Counted from the first letter of the stretch, positions 1-8,965 are shown. The stretch is DNA of 64,000 nucleotides from Chitinophagales bacterium (GCA_015655015.1 JAATFV010000101.1:1-64000), one strand, 5' to 3'. The notes: generated by a model not told the origin, from the letters alone. Numbers and translations: made by a program.

Positions 1-956
1 GCGGCAGTTTCGATCTCTACAGCAAACACACGAATAACCTGATCAATACCCTGCCGCTGAACCCGCTCTCCGGTTTCCTCAGCACGACAGGTAACCTGGG
101 CACCCTCACCAACAAAGGCATAGAGGTCAGCATCCGGTCGACCAACGTCCGGTCGCGAAATTTTACCTGGGCGACAGCTGTAACATTCAGCTATAATATC
201 AATAAGCTGCTGGACTACGGCAAGCCGAATCCTCTCCTGAATAGTGTCACCGGCCGAATGATCGCTACTTATGCCGCGGGTTATGCGAGGTATCCCCTCT
301 TCGCTTACCGGTATGCAGGCCTGGATAGTTTAGGCGATCCCCAGATCAGGCTGAACGACAAGACTGTGAGCAAGAGTGTGAATGCCGCCCAGGTGAAGGA
401 TATTCGTTATATGGGAACGACACAACCTCCCATTAACGGAAGTCTTTCGAATACATTTTCCTTTAAAGGCTTCTCGCTCACCGGGAACATGATTGGGAAT
501 CTGGGCGCCGTGATGCGGAGGTATTTTATCGATAACTATTTCTCCGGCCGTCTGACGATGGGCAGACAGGGAGGAGGGTATATGAACTTCCTTAATCTGC
601 CGGCAGAATTTGCCGATCGCTGGAAACAGCCGGGAGATGAGAAAAATACCAATATTCCTTCCTTCGTAGGCAATAGCACCACCAATGCCCTGCGACGAAA
701 TACCGGCTATTACACCAACGGAGACCTCAATGTAGTCAGCGCTTCCTATCTCAAGCTAAGAGACGTTACGCTCTCCTATACGGTTAAACCGGGCGTACTG
801 ACACCTATAAAGGCGCAGTCGTTGAACTTTTACCTCCAGGTTACCAATTTTATGATCTGGAAGGCCAATCATTATGATATCGATCCCGAATTTCAGAATG
901 TCAGCTACCTGCCTTTCAGGCATAGCTATACATTCGGCGCCAACCTCTCTTTTTAA
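1..956 (+). CDS. SusC/RagA-family TonB-dependent receptor, C-terminal part (5' end outside window)
   Basis: The reading frame is open from base 3 and ends in TAA at 954-956, so the first ATG at 258 is internal and the gene starts before the window. The visible part is the end of a 22-strand outer-membrane barrel: alternating aromatic and polar strands, the SusC-type segment with NKGIEVSI near base 115, a DRWKQPGDEKN loop as in the other SusC proteins here, and a terminal strand ending in NLSF. SusC forms the TonB-driven channel capped by SusD, which follows 21 bases downstream. The ligand is unknown. Any sigma and anti-sigma genes would lie to the left, outside the window. Confidence 0.93.
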   Translation, partial: GSFDLYSKHTNNLINTLPLNPLSGFLSTTGNLGTLTNKGIEVSIRSTNVRSRNFTWATAVTFSYNINKLLDYGKPNPLLNSVTGRMIATYAAGYARYPLFAYRYAGLDSLGDPQIRLNDKTVSKSVNAAQVKDIRYMGTTQPPINGSLSNTFSFKGFSLTGNMIGNLGAVMRRYFIDNYFSGRLTMGRQGGGYMNFLNLPAEFADRWKQPGDEKNTNIPSFVGNSTTNALRRNTGYYTNGDLNVVSASYLKLRDVTLSYTVKPGVLTPIKAQSLNFYLQVTNFMIWKANHYDIDPEFQNVSYLPFRHSYTFGANLSF

Positions 957-977
957 CCTATACAAACGGAATCAATC

Positions 978-2492
978 ATGAAAAAACGAATTATATATGG
1001 TCTTGTGATCCCCATGTTGGTTATGGCGTGCATATCCTGCAACAAGGACTTTCTGAATGTCGTTCCGGTCGGACGGCAAGTAGCCAAGACAGTTAGTGAC
1101 TATGACCTGCTGTTAAACAGCCAGAACTTTTATTTTTATGGCAATGGGGGCGGCTGGCAGGAGCCTGCCATCATGGGCGACGATGTGGCGGCCGAAAAAC
1201 CTTTGCTCCCCACGATCAATCCCCAGACTTTCCTGACGTTCCAATGGAAGGATTCCATCTGGCGGCAGACGGATCCGATGAGCGCCGACCTTTCGGAAGA
1301 GCTGCTCAACATCTATACCTGCAACAAGATCATCGCCGAAGTCATGGGCGCTTCGGATGGCGCCGATTCCCTGAAGGCGCAGTTCCGCGCGGAGGCAATG
1401 GCCATCCGCGGCTGGCTGAACCTGCAGTTCGTCAATTTTTATGCAAAACCCTATAATGCCTCCACCGCCGCCACGGATGCGGGTTTTCCCATTATCACGA
1501 AGGCGGATATCAATCAAACGGACTACCAGCGGGCCTCTATTCAGAACGTCTATGATGCGATGATACAAGACCTGACACAGGCCATCCCGCAGCTGCCTGT
1601 CAGACCCCTGATAAATACCCGGATGTCAAGGCCCGGTGCGGAGGCCCTGCTGGGCCGGGTCTATCTCTATATGGGAAGATATAACGACGCCCTCGCCCAG
1701 CTGAGCGCGGCCCTCACAGACGTGACGGCCACGGGAGCCGCCACCCTCTATGACTACAATGTGGAGTTTGCTCCCGGCGGGGCTTTTGTTCCCTCCAGCC
1801 CCTTTCTGCCTTATAATACACCCGGCAGCAACTACAACGATCTGCATGAATCCGTCTGGTCGGTTGGATTCTATAACGGTCCCTCTGGCTCTTCACTCAG
1901 TCTTGGCGGGTCCACCGGCATGGGCGCCGGCGGCTATTTCGGCAACGACGGCATTGTGATCACACCTGCGGCCGCAGCTTTGTATGATCCTACAGACCTG
2001 CGTCTCAAATTGTATTCCGCGAAAAATCCCAATGGTACGGCTAACCAGGGGGGGAGACTGCGGAAATCCACCGTCGTATATTCCAAATGTGGCATACAGC
2101 TGCCCGACCTTTACCTCATGCGCGCCGAATGTGAGGCCCGGCTGAATAACACCGCTGCGGCAAAGCAGGACCTGGAGACCCTTCGCATGCACCGGATGCC
2201 CGCCGCACAGGCTGCGGTGCCTCCGGATACGCTGGCCAGCCCAACGGCTCTCCTCCAGTTCGTCCTGGACGAACGCATCCGGGAATTTGCCGCCGAAGGC
2301 TATCGCTGGTTCGATATGCGCAGGCTGTCGGTCGATCCCCTTTTCCAGGGGAAGGTGTATACACATACCCTGTACAACGACGACGCCCAGGCCACTTTTA
2401 CCACCTTTACGCTGAATCAGCCCGCCAGGTTGGTGCTCAAGCTGCCGCCCGTCATGCTGCAGGCTAATCCCGGTATGACGGATAATCCTTAA
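978..2492 (+). CDS. SusD/RagB-family outer-membrane lipoprotein
   Basis: This is the surface ligand-capturing lid of the SusC channel just upstream. The N-terminus MKKRIIYGLVIPMLVMACISC is a lipoprotein signal with Cys18 or Cys21 as the lipidation site, followed by NKDFLNVVP, the usual SusD start. TPR-like helices cover the first half (RAEAMAIRGWLNLQFVNFYAKPY). The C-terminal half ends with LDERIREFAAEGYRWFDMRRL and NPGMTDNP, both typical of the family. Length 504 residues is normal. The gene lies between susC and a GldA-like ATPase with gaps of about 20 bases, which suggests one operon. The ligand cannot be read from the sequence. Confidence 0.93.
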   Translation: MKKRIIYGLVIPMLVMACISCNKDFLNVVPVGRQVAKTVSDYDLLLNSQNFYFYGNGGGWQEPAIMGDDVAAEKPLLPTINPQTFLTFQWKDSIWRQTDPMSADLSEELLNIYTCNKIIAEVMGASDGADSLKAQFRAEAMAIRGWLNLQFVNFYAKPYNASTAATDAGFPIITKADINQTDYQRASIQNVYDAMIQDLTQAIPQLPVRPLINTRMSRPGAEALLGRVYLYMGRYNDALAQLSAALTDVTATGAATLYDYNVEFAPGGAFVPSSPFLPYNTPGSNYNDLHESVWSVGFYNGPSGSSLSLGGSTGMGAGGYFGNDGIVITPAAAALYDPTDLRLKLYSAKNPNGTANQGGRLRKSTVVYSKCGIQLPDLYLMRAECEARLNNTAAAKQDLETLRMHRMPAAQAAVPPDTLASPTALLQFVLDERIREFAAEGYRWFDMRRLSVDPLFQGKVYTHTLYNDDAQATFTTFTLNQPARLVLKLPPVMLQANPGMTDNP

Positions 2493-2516
2493 TAATATCT
2501 AAAATCAGACATCTAC

Positions 2517-3443
2517 ATGGATAGTATTTTAACTGTTAACCATCTATCGCATCGCTACAGCGCTAATTGGGCGATCCGCGATATTAACCTCGAGATCGGC
2601 CGCAAGGGTATCATAGGACTGCTCGGCTCCAACGGGGCCGGAAAGTCTACGACGATGAATATTATCTGCGGAGTGCTCAACCAGACGGAGGGGAAGGTAG
2701 TGATCGACGGCATCGATATGCGAGAATCTCCTGAGGAAGCAAAGAAGAGGATCGGCTTTTTACCCCAGTCGCCGCCGTTATACATGGACCTGACCGTCGA
2801 TGAGTACCTTGAATATTGCGCTTATCTCCGCGGTATTTCCTCCGGCGACGTCAAAAAGGCCGTAGGGGCTGCCAAGGAACGGGTCGGCGTCATGCATTTC
2901 AGCAACAGGCTGATCCGGAACCTGTCCGGGGGATACCGGCAGCGCGTGGGCATTGCCCAGGCTGTGATCCATGAACCTAAGCTTGTCGTCCTCGATGAGC
3001 CGACAAATGGCCTGGACCCTAACCAGATCATCGAAGTAAGGGCGCTCATCAAGGAGATCGCTACCGAACGCGCCGTTATCTTTTCGACGCATATCCTTAC
3101 GGAAGTGCAGGTGCTTTGCAAGGAGATCAAAATGATCGAAGAAGGCCGGATCGTCTTTTCCGATACGATGGACGCCTTCAATAATTATATCGAGCCGCAC
3201 AGTATCCTGGTACGTATGGAAAATCCTCCCGAAGAGCAGGCTTTGCTGCAAATAGAGGGAGTTTCGAGAGTGGATTTCCTTACGGAGCGGCAGCTTCGGA
3301 TCTATTTCAACGGCGACCAGGAGGTCGCCGCGCGTATCATCGAAGCTTCCGTACAAAAAGGCTGGCATCTTTTGGAGATCGGCTTCGACAAGAGCTCCCT
3401 GGATGAAATTTTTGCCCAACTATCGTCAAAATCCAAAAAATAG
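2517..3443 (+). CDS. ABC transporter ATP-binding protein, GldA-like
   Basis: A 308-residue ATPase for the permease that follows 8 bases later. It shows Walker A GSNGAGKST at residues 37-45, the signature LSGGYRQRVG, Walker B LVVLDEP, and a switch histidine in STH. The C-terminal tail of about 90 residues is typical of GldA and of CcmA-type ATPases. A close paralogue lies at 32183-33112, with long identical stretches such as LDEPTNGLDPNQIIEVRALIKEIAT. In Flavobacterium GldA with GldF and GldG supports gliding, but here the gene sits directly behind susC/susD, so a role in that uptake system is at least as likely. That functional link is inference. Confidence 0.9.
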   Translation: MDSILTVNHLSHRYSANWAIRDINLEIGRKGIIGLLGSNGAGKSTTMNIICGVLNQTEGKVVIDGIDMRESPEEAKKRIGFLPQSPPLYMDLTVDEYLEYCAYLRGISSGDVKKAVGAAKERVGVMHFSNRLIRNLSGGYRQRVGIAQAVIHEPKLVVLDEPTNGLDPNQIIEVRALIKEIATERAVIFSTHILTEVQVLCKEIKMIEEGRIVFSDTMDAFNNYIEPHSILVRMENPPEEQALLQIEGVSRVDFLTERQLRIYFNGDQEVAARIIEASVQKGWHLLEIGFDKSSLDEIFAQLSSKSKK

Positions 3444-3451
3444 CAACTTCC

Positions 3452-6400
3452 ATGAAGACTTTACGTATAGCGAAAAATGAATTGAGAGCACTGTTCTATT
3501 CTCCGATCGCCTGGTTCCTGCTGGTCGTATTCCTGTTCGATTACGGCCTTGTCTATACCACCGCCATCGCCCGGTATAAACAGGCACAGGACCTGGGCGG
3601 CCCTTTTCTGAATTTCATCAACAGGAATATCACACAGGGCACCTTCGGCTCTTCCAGCGGGCTTTTTGGCGATGTGCTGAACAGGATATTCCTCTATCTT
3701 CCCTTGCTGACGATGGGATTGATGAGCCGGGAAACGAGCAGCGGGACAATAAAGCTGCTTTATTCCTCTCCCGTTAAAGTAAGGCAGATCGTATTCGGCA
3801 AGTTCGTGGCCATGATGCTCTTCAGCTTTCTCCTGGTAGCGATACTGGGGATCTTTGTGGGTTGCGGCCTTAACAATATCGTCAATGTCGACAGAGGTCC
3901 GCTTTTCTCCGGCTTGTTAGGTATTTTCCTGATGTTGTGCGTTTACTCGGCAATAGGGCTCTTTATGTCCTGTCTTACCACCTACCAGGTGGTGGCGGCC
4001 ATCTCCACCCTGGTGATGCTTGCCTTCCTGAACTATGTGGGAAAGATATGGCAGGATATCGACTTTGTACGGGACCTGACCTATTTCCTTTCTATTTCCG
4101 GCCGCGCGGCCCACATGATGCTGGGGCTTATCACGACCAAGGATATCCTTTATTTTGTGCTGATAACCGGTCTATTTCTCACTTTCAGCATTTATAAGCT
4201 AAAGGGGGAGAGGGAGACGACGCCGGTCCTCGTCAAAATAGGCCGGTATGCGGGGATCACCGTCGCCACGGTGCTGCTGGGGTATCTTTTTTCCCGTCCC
4301 GGGTTTGTCGGATATCTCGACACAACGGCAGATAAGAGCCAGACCCTGACGCCAAAGGGACAGGAGATCCTTGCTAATATGAAGGATGGACGCCTGGAAG
4401 TGACGTCCTATATCAATCTGCTGGATCAGTTTTACAGGAATGGTAAACCGGAAGACCGGAATACAGATATGCTCCGGTGGGAATCCTATCTGCGTTTTAA
4501 GCCCGATATCGATTTCCGTTATGTGTACTACTATGACTCCTCTTCCAGTAAATTTATTTTCACGACGGGTAAGACCATGAAGGAGATCGCCGAGAAATAC
4601 GCCAAAACTTTTAAGACCTCTCTCAGCCGGTTTAAATCACCGGAAGAGATCCACCAGGAGATCGATCTGGGACCGGAACAGAACCGATATGTCATGCAGC
4701 TGAAATACAAAGGACAGTCCACCTTTCTGCGCCTGTATGATGACCAGTTTGTCTTTCCATTTGAATCGGAGACACTGGCTGCCATGAAGCGGCTGACTAC
4801 TTCCGCGCCTAAAATAGGCTTTGTTACAGGCGATCTGGAAAGGAACATCGAACAGACCGGCGACCGCCAATACAAGGTGCTGACCAATGAAAAGGCCTAT
4901 AGGAAATCTTTGGTCAACCAGGGCTTTGATGTGGAGAATATTTCCCTGCACAACCAGGATATCCCGGGTGATATCACCGCCCTGGTGCTCGCTGACCCGA
5001 TGGTACGGATGGATACGGTGGTATTGCGGAAGCTGGAGAAATACATTGCGGATGGCGGCAACCTCATGATTGCCGGTGAACCGGGCAGACAGGAGGTCCT
5101 GAATCCCTTGCTGAAAGGGGTGGGTGTTCAGCTGATGGATGGTATGCTGGTACAGCAGAGCGATCAGCTGTCGCCGGACCTGGTGCAAGGTATCCTGACA
5201 CCCGCAGCGGCGGACTGGTCCAAATCCCTTAAAAGAGATGCTGCGGATAGCCAGGTGTTATCGATGCCGGGCGCGGTGGGCCTGACTTATGAGAATAATG
5301 GACCTTTTGATATCCGGCCGCTGGTTGTCACCAACAGCAAATCCAGCTGGAGCAAGAAGAGAAAATTCAATCCGAACATGATCGAAAAGATTGAAGCTCC
5401 CTTTGCAGGCAAAGGTATTGGGGCTCAGCTGACTGCCGTTGGAGACCTGATCTCCGGCGGAGGAATGGGCGAGCAAGGTAAGGTCGATCTGAAAAAGAGC
5501 ATGGCCAATGCCAGGGTGATGTCCGCATCCTCCCTCAAAGAAGAAAAGCTTCCGGATCAAATCACAGTGGACGGCAAGACCATTTCCCTCGGTAAGCATG
5601 ACAGCACGGCAACCGGGGCGGGGAAAGCCGGCGATATAAAAGCTACAGGCGGGGGTACGGCCACTTTAACCGTCGGCTCTGCGCCAGTGCATACGCTTGC
5701 GCCGGAGAAAACGGGGGATGCCAAAGCTGCCGATGGCGGCCAGGGCCCTGCAACGACATCTTTGCAGCCTGGTATGGTTAAAGTGCAGGGTTCGGCCAGC
5801 TTTCAAAAGATACTCGATTCGCTGCGCGCCCTTCGCAAAGGGCAGGTGGGTACAGCCGCCGGCACTACGGGAGCAGGTACTACGGGTGCAGGCACTGCAG
5901 GCGCCGGGACTATGGGCGCCGGCCGTCTGACCACCGGGGGCCTCTCTTCCGGTACGCCTATGACCCTGTCACCTGCTGGCGGCACCCTGTCAACAGGAGC
6001 CGGGAATCAAAAGACCTTGACTGACTCCGCGGCATCGGGCGGTGTGTCCACCTTGTCTGCCGCCAATACCGGCGCGCCGGTTGTCCCAAAATTCAGTAAT
6101 GGGAAGCTCTCCGTTACGTCTTTGGCTATTCCCCGAAAGAAAGGGGTGGGATCCTTTGCGGTCAAGCCTGCTGTAAAGTCTGCGGCTCAGCCCCTGGCTC
6201 AACCGGAAGCGGATGATAGCCGACCCGTTGACCTGGCTTATTCTGCCGCCGACGGGGACATACGGGGAACATTGCCCGTCGCCTTGGAGCTTACGCGCAA
6301 GATCAATGGCAGGCAACAGCGCATCGTTGTGGTCGGAGATGCCGATTTCCTGAGCAATTCCGAATTGAACAGGAAAAATGTACCGGCCTGCAACTTCGAT

Positions 6401-6595
6401 TTCGCCACCTCTCTTTTTGGTTGGGTCTCTGATGGGAAATTCCCCGTAGACGTAGTGCGGCCGGAGCCGAAAGACAACCGGGTCAGTGTAACCGATGAAG
6501 GCCTCAACATCATGAAGATCCTGTTCTTAGGGGTTCTGCCCGGATTGACCCTGCTGTTGGGCGCCCTGATACTGATCAGGAGAAAAAGAAAATAA
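3452..6595 (+). CDS. Fused GldF/GldG-type ABC permease and auxiliary protein with a large low-complexity insert
   Basis: Residues 1 to about 250 form an ABC-2 permease: hydrophobic segments start at SPIAWFLLVVFLFDYGLVYT, with LMSRETSSGTIKLLYSSPVK as in GldF. A further membrane segment near 265-280 (GYLFSRPGF) leads into a GldG/ABC_transp_aux periplasmic domain, and the protein closes with one C-terminal helix and RRKRK. The paralogue at 29850-32162 has the same order in 770 residues. This copy is 1047 long because about 280 residues rich in G, A, T, S and K (roughly 640-922) lie between KKRKF and VDLAYSAADG. The insert stays in frame and contains 5-residue repeats. It forms an operon with the ATPase and susCD. 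Confidence 0.88.
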   Translation: MKTLRIAKNELRALFYSPIAWFLLVVFLFDYGLVYTTAIARYKQAQDLGGPFLNFINRNITQGTFGSSSGLFGDVLNRIFLYLPLLTMGLMSRETSSGTIKLLYSSPVKVRQIVFGKFVAMMLFSFLLVAILGIFVGCGLNNIVNVDRGPLFSGLLGIFLMLCVYSAIGLFMSCLTTYQVVAAISTLVMLAFLNYVGKIWQDIDFVRDLTYFLSISGRAAHMMLGLITTKDILYFVLITGLFLTFSIYKLKGERETTPVLVKIGRYAGITVATVLLGYLFSRPGFVGYLDTTADKSQTLTPKGQEILANMKDGRLEVTSYINLLDQFYRNGKPEDRNTDMLRWESYLRFKPDIDFRYVYYYDSSSSKFIFTTGKTMKEIAEKYAKTFKTSLSRFKSPEEIHQEIDLGPEQNRYVMQLKYKGQSTFLRLYDDQFVFPFESETLAAMKRLTTSAPKIGFVTGDLERNIEQTGDRQYKVLTNEKAYRKSLVNQGFDVENISLHNQDIPGDITALVLADPMVRMDTVVLRKLEKYIADGGNLMIAGEPGRQEVLNPLLKGVGVQLMDGMLVQQSDQLSPDLVQGILTPAAADWSKSLKRDAADSQVLSMPGAVGLTYENNGPFDIRPLVVTNSKSSWSKKRKFNPNMIEKIEAPFAGKGIGAQLTAVGDLISGGGMGEQGKVDLKKSMANARVMSASSLKEEKLPDQITVDGKTISLGKHDSTATGAGKAGDIKATGGGTATLTVGSAPVHTLAPEKTGDAKAADGGQGPATTSLQPGMVKVQGSASFQKILDSLRALRKGQVGTAAGTTGAGTTGAGTAGAGTMGAGRLTTGGLSSGTPMTLSPAGGTLSTGAGNQKTLTDSAASGGVSTLSAANTGAPVVPKFSNGKLSVTSLAIPRKKGVGSFAVKPAVKSAAQPLAQPEADDSRPVDLAYSAADGDIRGTLPVALELTRKINGRQQRIVVVGDADFLSNSELNRKNVPACNFDFATSLFGWVSDGKFPVDVVRPEPKDNRVSVTDEGLNIMKILFLGVLPGLTLLLGALILIRRKRK
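5861..5920 (+). repeat. Four tandem 15-bp repeats inside the GldFG-like insert
   Basis: Four imperfect units (first unit GGCACTACGGGAGCA) encode successive five-residue blocks of the type GT(T/A/M)GA. They sit in the middle of the low-complexity insert. Units differ mainly at third positions, so they are older than a fresh slippage event. Confidence 0.85.
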
Positions 6596-6616
6596 CCGCT
6601 CATCCGGAGAAGAAGA

Positions 6617-6650
6617 GGCTGTATCAAAAGGTCGATACAGCCTTTTTTTA
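6617..6650 (+). terminator. Intrinsic terminator after the SusCD-GldA-GldFG operon
   Basis: A perfect 9-bp stem, GGCTGTATC at 6617-6625 with GATACAGCC at 6634-6642, has an 8-base loop and is followed by seven T. It begins 22 bases after the stop codon of the permease gene. Confidence 0.85.
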
Positions 6651-6812
6651 TTCGGGTCCCTGATGGAGATAATTTCCGGCCTGAAACACGATGATAGAGC
6701 AGTCTCATTATATGGTATCGTCGACATCCCGCAAAGTGTACAGATCGATCCCTCCTGTCGGATCATGTCAATAACCCGCCTCGTCTCCGCCCTCGAAAAG
6801 ACCGTCTATCCT

Positions 6813-6832
6813 GCCGCGTCATTCGACGCGGC
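6813..6832. other. GC-rich hairpin in the 6596-6919 intergenic region
   Basis: GCCGCGTC and GACGCGGC form a perfect 8-bp stem around a 4-base loop. No T-run follows on either strand, so it is not an obvious terminator. Apart from this hairpin, the terminator at 6617 and the dyad at 6887, I see nothing in this 324-base gap. Confidence 0.4.
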
Positions 6833-6875
6833 GGCTTACTCTTCAGGCATTTCCTGTTTTTCTCCGTCTTTTTCC

Positions 6876-6903
6876 TAAGTTTATGTCTTTTAACGGTTAA
6901 AAG
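6876..6903 (+). promoter_or_regulatory. Candidate sigma-gene promoter box with overlapping palindromic operator
   Basis: TAAGTTTA at 6876-6883 matches the Bacteroidota -7 box TAnnTTTG in all but the last base. Right behind it, CTTTTAAC-G-GTTAAAAG (6887-6903) is a perfect 8+8 palindrome. It covers the expected transcription start and ends 16 bases before the ATG of the ECF sigma gene. A repressor site is plausible. No clear -33 TTG was found. Confidence 0.35.
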
Positions 6904-6919
6904 GATCCGGCTGGAAAAC

Positions 6920-7510
6920 ATGAAATCAGATGACGAAAATGAGCTCCTGATCTCCATTGCTGAGGGGGATGAAGAGGCATTTGCTTCCTTCTACTCGTCG
7001 TACGCGCCCCGCCTGAAAGCCTATGCCTGGAAATTTACCAGGTCCCGGGAAGATACGGAAGAGATCATACAGGAAAGCTTTTTGCAGGTCTGGCTTCATC
7101 GGGACAAATTGCCCGGACTTGATCACGTACAGGCCTGGATCTATAAGATCACCGCCCGCTGCTGCCTGCAATGGATACGCCGGCAGACCGGTGAGAACAA
7201 CCGGGTAGCCAGATTGGCTGCATTCAACGCCGCCCTGGTCCTTCCTACCCCCGCTGACTTCGTACAATGGCAGGAGCTGAAGACCGTGGTAGAGACTGCC
7301 ATTAACAGCCTGCCTCCGATCCGCCAGGAGATCTACCGTATCAACCGCGAAGAAGGACTCAAACCTGCTGCCATTGCCATCCGGCTCGATATGCCGGTCG
7401 GCACCGTAAAAAATCATCTTAGCCAGGCTATCAGATCGATCCGCGACCAGCTGCTGGCCTTCGGCTATCCGGTTGAAACGCTGATTGTCCTTCTATTTTG
7501 GCTCCTTTAA
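6920..7510 (+). CDS. ECF-type RNA polymerase sigma factor
   Basis: 196 residues with sigma region 2 (FYSSYAPRLKAYAWKFTRSREDTEEIIQ split over residues 24-51, then ESFLQVWLHRD) and sigma region 4 (NSLPPIRQEIYRINREEG, then AAIAIRLDMPVGTVKNHLSQA, residues about 129-168). It is expected to be held inactive by the FecR protein encoded 59 bases downstream and to drive the susC operon at 9029. The C-terminus is an unusual hydrophobic tail, ETLIVLLFWLL. The start ATG is preceded by a palindrome that may be its operator. Confidence 0.93.
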   Translation: MKSDDENELLISIAEGDEEAFASFYSSYAPRLKAYAWKFTRSREDTEEIIQESFLQVWLHRDKLPGLDHVQAWIYKITARCCLQWIRRQTGENNRVARLAAFNAALVLPTPADFVQWQELKTVVETAINSLPPIRQEIYRINREEGLKPAAIAIRLDMPVGTVKNHLSQAIRSIRDQLLAFGYPVETLIVLLFWLL

Positions 7511-7569
7511 AAAAAACTCATTTTTTTTGTGACGTTTTGGATCCGGCTGCATTATACTCATTATAGGAT

Positions 7570-8832
7570 ATGGATACGCATCGAATCTCTTACTTATTGG
7601 ATCGGCAGATGGCCGGAACCTTGCTGCCTGCTGAAAGACAGGAGCTGCTCGAATTGTCGCGGCAGGCCGATACGGCGCTGTTAACGGACGCCATTGCCCG
7701 CCAGATAATGGATCACCCGGCTGCTGACCTGCAGCCGATCCTACCCGCGGAGGCCAAAGCTGCTGTTGCTTCCATTATTTCATTGGACAAACAGCTGGCT
7801 TCATCACCGGAGCAGCCGGCGCCAGCTTCGCCTCGATCCAAACACCGCGTGCCCTTTTTCAAAACAGCCTGGTTCCGCTATGCGGCGGCCGTACTGGCGA
7901 TCGTCGCCGGCATCGGCTTTCTAAGCCAGGTATACAATAAGCAACAACGGATCAATGGCCCGGCCATTGCCGTCACTTCCGCCGGCAACGACATCTCGCC
8001 GGGAGGCAATAAGGCAATCCTCACCCTCGCAGACGGCAGCCGGATCACGCTCGATAGCGCTGCTGACGGCGACCTGGCCAGCCAGGGAAATACAAAGATC
8101 CTGAAACTGCAGGCAGGATCGCTGGCCTATAAGATAGACGGGTCCTCCTCATCCGGAGCTGCAGTATTGTACAATACGATCAGCACCCCGAAAGGCGGAC
8201 AATACCAGGTCAGCCTGCCCGATGGCAGCAAGGCCTGGCTCAATGCTGCATCCAGCATTAAATTTCCTACAGCCTTCGGGAAGGATCGTACGATAGAAAT
8301 TACCGGTGAATTATTTCTTGAAATTGCGCCGGACCATAACCGGCCTTTTGTCGTCAGTACCCGTGGAACGACCATCCAGGTGCTTGGGACAAGTTTCAAT
8401 ATCAATGCCTATTCCGATGAACCTGCCGTCACCGCCACGGTATCGGAAGGCCGCGTAAAGGTGACGAGCAACCGAAAGTCCGATGCGTCAGCGATGCCCG
8501 GACCGGATGCGGCAGAGATCATTGTAACAGCCGGCGGGCAGGCTGTAGTGACCGATAGTAAAACGACCCTCAATCGCCAGGCTAACCTCGAACAGGCGAT
8601 GGCCTGGAAAAATGGACGATTTTATTTTGACCATTCGGCCCTACCCGACGTGATGCGGCAGCTACAGCGCTGGTATGACATGGACGTCGTATATGAAAAA
8701 GGAGTGCCCGAAATGTATTTTGGCGGCAAAATGTCCCGCAATGCAAACCTATCCCAAATATTGAAAGTACTGGAGACCGCCCGCGTTCATTTCCGATTGG
8801 ACGACGGCCGGAAACTGATCGTGCTTCCCTGA
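7570..8832 (+). CDS. FecR-family anti-sigma factor
   Basis: A 420-residue single-pass inner-membrane protein. Residues 1-80 are the cytoplasmic sigma-binding part, and a membrane helix lies near 103-120 (RYAAAVLAIVAGIGFLS). The periplasmic FecR domain covers about 195-300, with NTISTPKGGQYQVSLPDGSK and VLGTSFNINAYSDE. The DUF4974-type end covers about 345-420 (MAWKNGRFYFDHSALPDVM). It relays the state of the STN-domain SusC at 9029 to the sigma factor upstream. The order sigma-FecR-SusC-SusD is the standard one. Confidence 0.94.
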   Translation: MDTHRISYLLDRQMAGTLLPAERQELLELSRQADTALLTDAIARQIMDHPAADLQPILPAEAKAAVASIISLDKQLASSPEQPAPASPRSKHRVPFFKTAWFRYAAAVLAIVAGIGFLSQVYNKQQRINGPAIAVTSAGNDISPGGNKAILTLADGSRITLDSAADGDLASQGNTKILKLQAGSLAYKIDGSSSSGAAVLYNTISTPKGGQYQVSLPDGSKAWLNAASSIKFPTAFGKDRTIEITGELFLEIAPDHNRPFVVSTRGTTIQVLGTSFNINAYSDEPAVTATVSEGRVKVTSNRKSDASAMPGPDAAEIIVTAGGQAVVTDSKTTLNRQANLEQAMAWKNGRFYFDHSALPDVMRQLQRWYDMDVVYEKGVPEMYFGGKMSRNANLSQILKVLETARVHFRLDDGRKLIVLP

Positions 8833-8927
8833 GCAGCACACAGCATTGGATGCTGACCTGCCAAAAATATCACCTGTGAAATAGATCCATGAACTAACGA
8901 TTCTCAGCATGCCGGAATAACCTGAAT

Positions 8928-8958
8928 AAAAAACCGGAAGTGCTTCCGACACTTCCGG
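8928..8958 (-). terminator. Intrinsic terminator facing away from susC (antisense), copy 1
   Basis: CCGGAAGTG at 8934-8942 pairs perfectly with CACTTCCGG at 8950-8958. On the minus strand the stem is followed by six T (A-run at 8928-8933). It therefore stops transcription running antisense to the susC leader, not the fecR transcript. It lies 70 bases upstream of the susC start. The same arrangement occurs at 18694, 40586 and 55467. Confidence 0.7.
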
Positions 8959-8965
8959 CGAATAG

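Noticed and set aside
8934-8958. The stem-loop after fecR read as an ordinary plus-strand terminator of the sigma/FecR transcript
   Set aside because: No T-run follows on the plus strand in any of the four loci, while the A-run before the stem gives a proper terminator only on the opposite strand.
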